The notes under the pieces: model-generated
What the model was told of the DNA's origin: nothing
The model's input: the letters and a program-made list of their open reading frames with translations, nothing else
Databases searched by the model: none
Program-made: the position numbers and the translations under genes
Assembly: GCA_038240875.1 (NCBI GenBank)
Contig: JBBRGG010000071.1
Location: 1-14,609, forward strand
Source: JBBRGG01 sp038240875
GTDB lineage: Bacteria; Planctomycetota; Phycisphaerae; Phycisphaerales; UBA1924
Reading direction: 5' to 3'
DNA: 14,609 nt
Shown here: piece by piece, positions 13,478-14,609 of the stretch
Numbering within the stretch: the stretch's first letter is position 1
Layout of the letters: the number at the start of each line of letters is the position of its first letter

Positions 13478-14541
13478 ATCGTGATACCAATGGTTCGCGC
13501 GCAAGTTCACGCAAAGATGCAAAGCCCAAAGGCCCTGCACCAATTCGCGCTAAGGGCAACGCCCTTGGCCAATCCGATAACGCCAGCAATCCTACTCGTT
13601 CGCAGCAACGTTCCTTCACGCCACGCGACGCGCGAGGTGGCCCGCGAACTCAATTCAAAGGCCGCGGCGCCCCGCCACCCAAGCGACCGCCTTTGACTGT
13701 TTTCCCGACCACGCTCTGGGAATATCCAAGCCAGCATTACGATGCGTGGGTCGATGAGCAGGGGCAAGTTCATCAGTCGCGATTCCAAGGCCGAAGCGGC
13801 GCGCTCGCGATGCAAGGCGACCAGGAATACGTCGGCGCCACACCAAGCTGGGTCGTCTGGCAGGTCCTTATGCGCTACACAAACCCAGGCGATCTCGTCA
13901 TTGACCCGATGTGTGGCAGCGGCACAACTCTCGATGTGTGCGCAGACCTTGATCGTCGTGGAGTGGGCTTTGACCTCGCGCCCACACGCCCCGAAATCAC
14001 TCGCAACGACTCGCGTTCACTTCCTTTGGGCACTGGGTCGGCCGCGTGCGCGTTTATTGATCCGCCGTATAGCACGCACGTGCATTACAGCGATGATCCC
14101 GCGTGCATCGGCACCCTCGACGCTCGCGGCGACGACGGCGGCAAGGCCTATTACGACGCGATGCGACGCGTGCTCAGCGAGCTTCGCCGCGTTCTTCGAC
14201 CTGGTGGCGTTCTCGCTCTCTACGTCAGTGATTCCTTCCGCAAACGCAAGGGCAAACCCGGCGGCACCTTCATGCCCATCGGCGTCGAACTCTTCGACAT
14301 TCTCAGCGAATCCATGAACCCGATGGACATGATCGCGGTGGTTCGCCACAATGAAAAGCTCTTGCGCGGGAACTGGCGCAAGGCAGCCGTTGAAGAGAAT
14401 TTTTATCTGCGTGGCTTTAACTACCTCATGCTCTTTGAAAGGCCGCTGAGCGCGCCGAACCCAAAACACATCCAAGCTCAAAGCCACAAGCAAACACACA
14501 AACAGCCAAGCGGGCCGCAGCAACGCGCGAATTGCCGATGA
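13474..14541 (+). CDS. DPPY-type SAM-dependent methyltransferase with basic disordered tail
   Basis: A 355-residue protein whose core is a class I methyltransferase. DPMCGSGTT (144-152) is the AdoMet-binding motif I and DPPYSTHVHYSDD (196-208) is catalytic motif IV. Motif IV follows motif I with only about 45 residues between them, including NDSRSLPL, so there is no room for a target-recognition domain there. The closing block VRHNEKLLRGNWRKAAVEENFYLRGFNYLMLF resembles N6/N4-type DNA methylases. DPPY fits adenine-N6 or guanine-N2 methylation of DNA or RNA. The first 70 residues are Arg-, Lys-, Gly- and Pro-rich and predicted disordered. The last 25 are Gln-, His- and Lys-rich. No restriction endonuclease or specificity subunit is adjacent. 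The ATG overlaps the nrnA stop by four bases. DNA versus RNA substrate is unresolved. Confidence 0.87.
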   Translation: MNRDTNGSRASSRKDAKPKGPAPIRAKGNALGQSDNASNPTRSQQRSFTPRDARGGPRTQFKGRGAPPPKRPPLTVFPTTLWEYPSQHYDAWVDEQGQVHQSRFQGRSGALAMQGDQEYVGATPSWVVWQVLMRYTNPGDLVIDPMCGSGTTLDVCADLDRRGVGFDLAPTRPEITRNDSRSLPLGTGSAACAFIDPPYSTHVHYSDDPACIGTLDARGDDGGKAYYDAMRRVLSELRRVLRPGGVLALYVSDSFRKRKGKPGGTFMPIGVELFDILSESMNPMDMIAVVRHNEKLLRGNWRKAAVEENFYLRGFNYLMLFERPLSAPNPKHIQAQSHKQTHKQPSGPQQRANCR

Positions 14542-14591
14542 TACAAATAGTCGTTAAATCGCATATCAATCTCGGGCACCCCCCTTTCTTT

Positions 14592-14600
14592 GAGGAGAGG
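14592..14600 (+). promoter_or_regulatory. Shine-Dalgarno-like site at the window edge
   Basis: GAGGAGAGG is followed by nine bases (TTCTGTACT) and then the window ends. That is the normal distance to a start codon, so a plus-strand gene probably begins at or just after the edge. The rest of 14542-14609 holds no gene. Confidence 0.3.
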
Positions 14601-14609
14601 TTCTGTACT

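Noticed and set aside
13742..14317. 191-codon plus-strand frame inside the methyltransferase
   Set aside because: The methyltransferase frame carries motifs I and IV; this frame gives low-complexity Ser/Ala/Arg sequence.
14017..14523. 168-codon minus-strand frame opposite the methyltransferase
   Set aside because: Antisense shadow of a clear gene with no recognisable family features.
1..14609. Insertion sequences, CRISPR arrays, tRNA or rRNA genes
   Set aside because: No transposase, regularly spaced repeats, cloverleaf sequence or rRNA core was seen in any intergenic region.

Overview
The window looks like chromosomal DNA from a planctomycete, most likely class Phycisphaerae. The best clue is the minus-strand secreted protein at 6082-8937. 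It ends in two dockerin-like calcium loops that stop in a terminal Gly-Gly-Cys, a form I associate with this group. Other features fit without proving it: weak or absent Shine-Dalgarno sequences, several likely TTG or GTG starts, and a stand-alone fliA. I see no insertion sequence, phage gene, CRISPR array, rRNA or tRNA.

Left part (1-1812): the tail of an unidentified upstream gene, a 97-residue two-helix membrane protein, a 310-base leader with three clean hairpins, and fliA (flagellar sigma-28), closed by a strong intrinsic terminator at 1783-1812. This is probably the end of a flagellar gene block.

Middle part (1833-5860): folK (folate synthesis), a 613-residue exported protein, and mnmA (tRNA 2-thiouridine synthesis), all on the plus strand. 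The exported protein looks like a LolA-type domain followed by a thioredoxin-like domain with no cysteines. It is joined by Gln/Pro linkers that are still visible as tandem DNA repeats.

Minus-strand island (5984-9151): a single gene for a 951-residue secreted protein with a signal peptide, a Cys-containing N-terminal region, three beta-rich repeats of pre-peptidase C-terminal type and a C-terminal dockerin-like pair. It has its own terminator and a long 5' region. Its start is separated from the next gene by about 740 bases holding inverted repeats and a canonical G-quadruplex motif.

Right part (9679-14609): an Atg22/UMF1-type MFS transporter, ribF (FMN/FAD synthesis), nrnA (DHH/DHHA1 nanoRNase and pAp phosphatase), and a DPPY methyltransferase whose ATG overlaps the nrnA stop. 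The last bases carry a Shine-Dalgarno-like purine run that probably serves a gene starting just beyond the window.

Most genes are housekeeping. The least explained elements are the fliA leader, the exported protein with a degenerate redoxin-like fold, the dockerin-tailed protein and the nrnA-coupled methyltransferase with a basic disordered tail. No multi-gene defence or other novel system is evident.
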